From 66-474 sp044464225 (lineage in GTDB: Bacteria; Pseudomonadota; Gammaproteobacteria; Xanthomonadales; Rhodanobacteraceae), in NCBI GenBank assembly GCA_044464225.1, contig JBIQLN010000010.1, positions 45,042-109,041 of the forward strand: a DNA stretch of 64,000 bases. Direction: 5' to 3'. The position numbers were made by a program, and so were the translations under genes. Under the pieces are notes generated by a model that made no database searches, had not been told where the DNA came from, and was given only the letters and a program-made list of their open reading frames with translations. Below, in pieces: positions 63,718-64,000 of this stretch. Every line of letters starts with the position of its first letter. Position 1 is the stretch's first letter.

Positions 63718-63742
63718 ACCGGATTGCGGTGCCACGTATCAT
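63714..63742 (+). promoter_or_regulatory. Sigma-70 promoter for the tRNA-Gly/tRNA-Cys cluster
   Basis: TTGAAC, a 17-bp spacer and TATCAT end 11 bp before tRNA-Gly. The -35 box overlaps the pgsA stop codon. Confidence 0.65.
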
Positions 63743-63753
63743 TGCCGGCTCGC

Positions 63754-63829
<76 letters not shown>

Positions 63830-63936
63830 GGTTTTCGAGGCCCCGGCCATGCCCGGGGTCTGTTGTTTCGGGGCCGCGCAACGCGGTTTCGATTGGAACG
63901 AGCCCCGCAAGCGCCGCCGGGTCGTTCCGGTCACCT

Positions 63937-64000
63937 GGCCAGGTGGCAGAGTGGTCATGCAGCGGACTGCAAATCCGCGTACGCCGGTTCGATTCCGACC
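63937..64000 (+). tRNA. tRNA-Cys (anticodon GCA), cut at the window edge
   Basis: The acceptor starts GGCCAGG, the D arm is GGCAGAGTGGTCATGCA, and the anticodon stem GCGGA/TCCGC has loop CTGCAAA (GCA). The T arm is present in part, and the 3' acceptor strand and CCA lie beyond the window. Confidence 0.93.

Overview
The window is about 64 kb of high-GC chromosome from a gammaproteobacterium, most likely a Xanthomonadales member (Rhodanobacteraceae-like, for example a Dyella, Rhodanobacter or Luteibacter relative). This is an inference from gene order and families: lepA-lepB-DUF4845-rnc-era-recO, rnr-rlmB, ftsY/rsmD/coaD, nagZ next to a methylthioinosine phosphorylase, a DUF6491 protein, and uvrC-pgsA-tRNA-Gly-tRNA-Cys, which is the same order as in Escherichia coli. 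I saw no insertion sequence, prophage, integrase, CRISPR array or toxin-antitoxin pair. It reads as a core chromosome segment with small accessory insertions and dispersed palindromic repeats.

Layout. 1-4.1 kb: the 3' part of a heavy-metal RND pump, an outer-membrane beta-barrel protein and a small conserved protein. 4.3-8.8 kb: a sensory operon of TonB-dependent receptor, YfiR-like periplasmic protein, CHASE8-type histidine kinase and single-domain response regulator. 9.1-15.2 kb: tRNA-Leu, a secreted peroxiredoxin, an ECF sigma factor paired with a Ser/Thr kinase-TPR protein, and a di-heme peroxidase-like cytochrome. 15.4-19.5 kb: RNase R, RlmB, a small membrane protein, an alkyltransferase-like protein and tRNA-Phe. 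19.7-24.5 kb (mostly minus strand): AhpD-like protein, cysteine synthase family enzyme, a secreted small protein, a Tat-exported multicopper oxidase and a fatty-acid hydroxylase. 24.1-28.1 kb: a tightly packed DUF6491/yggX/mutY/asmA/ftsY block with overlapping ends. 28.4-38.2 kb: rsmD, coaD, a lipoprotein, lepA, lepB, a secreted CocE/NonD hydrolase, DUF4845, rnc, era and recO.

38.2-46 kb: an orphan receiver-Hpt protein divergent from a YdbH/YdbL-like envelope pair, then rlmD, a translationally coupled nagZ-hpt-MTI phosphorylase operon (peptidoglycan recycling plus purine and methylthio salvage) and a cold-shock protein. 46.2-56.1 kb: an ABC exporter, a periplasmic-sensor/PAS/degenerate-GGDEF/EAL protein, an aldehyde dehydrogenase, XseA and a phospholipase D-family synthase. 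56.2-64 kb: a PilZ-like protein, a coupled DUF1272-kdsB-phosphatase-NHL operon, uvrC, pgsA and the tRNA-Gly/tRNA-Cys cluster.

The most interesting candidates are the TonB receptor-YfiR-CHASE8 kinase module, the ECF sigma factor that has threonines where acidic residues are normal beside a Ser/Thr kinase, the 148-bp out-of-frame overlap of mutY with yggX, the three-copy palindromic repeat family, and a run of 14 cytosines just upstream of pgsA. Searches and alignments were not possible, so family calls rest on motifs and gene context that can be read directly.
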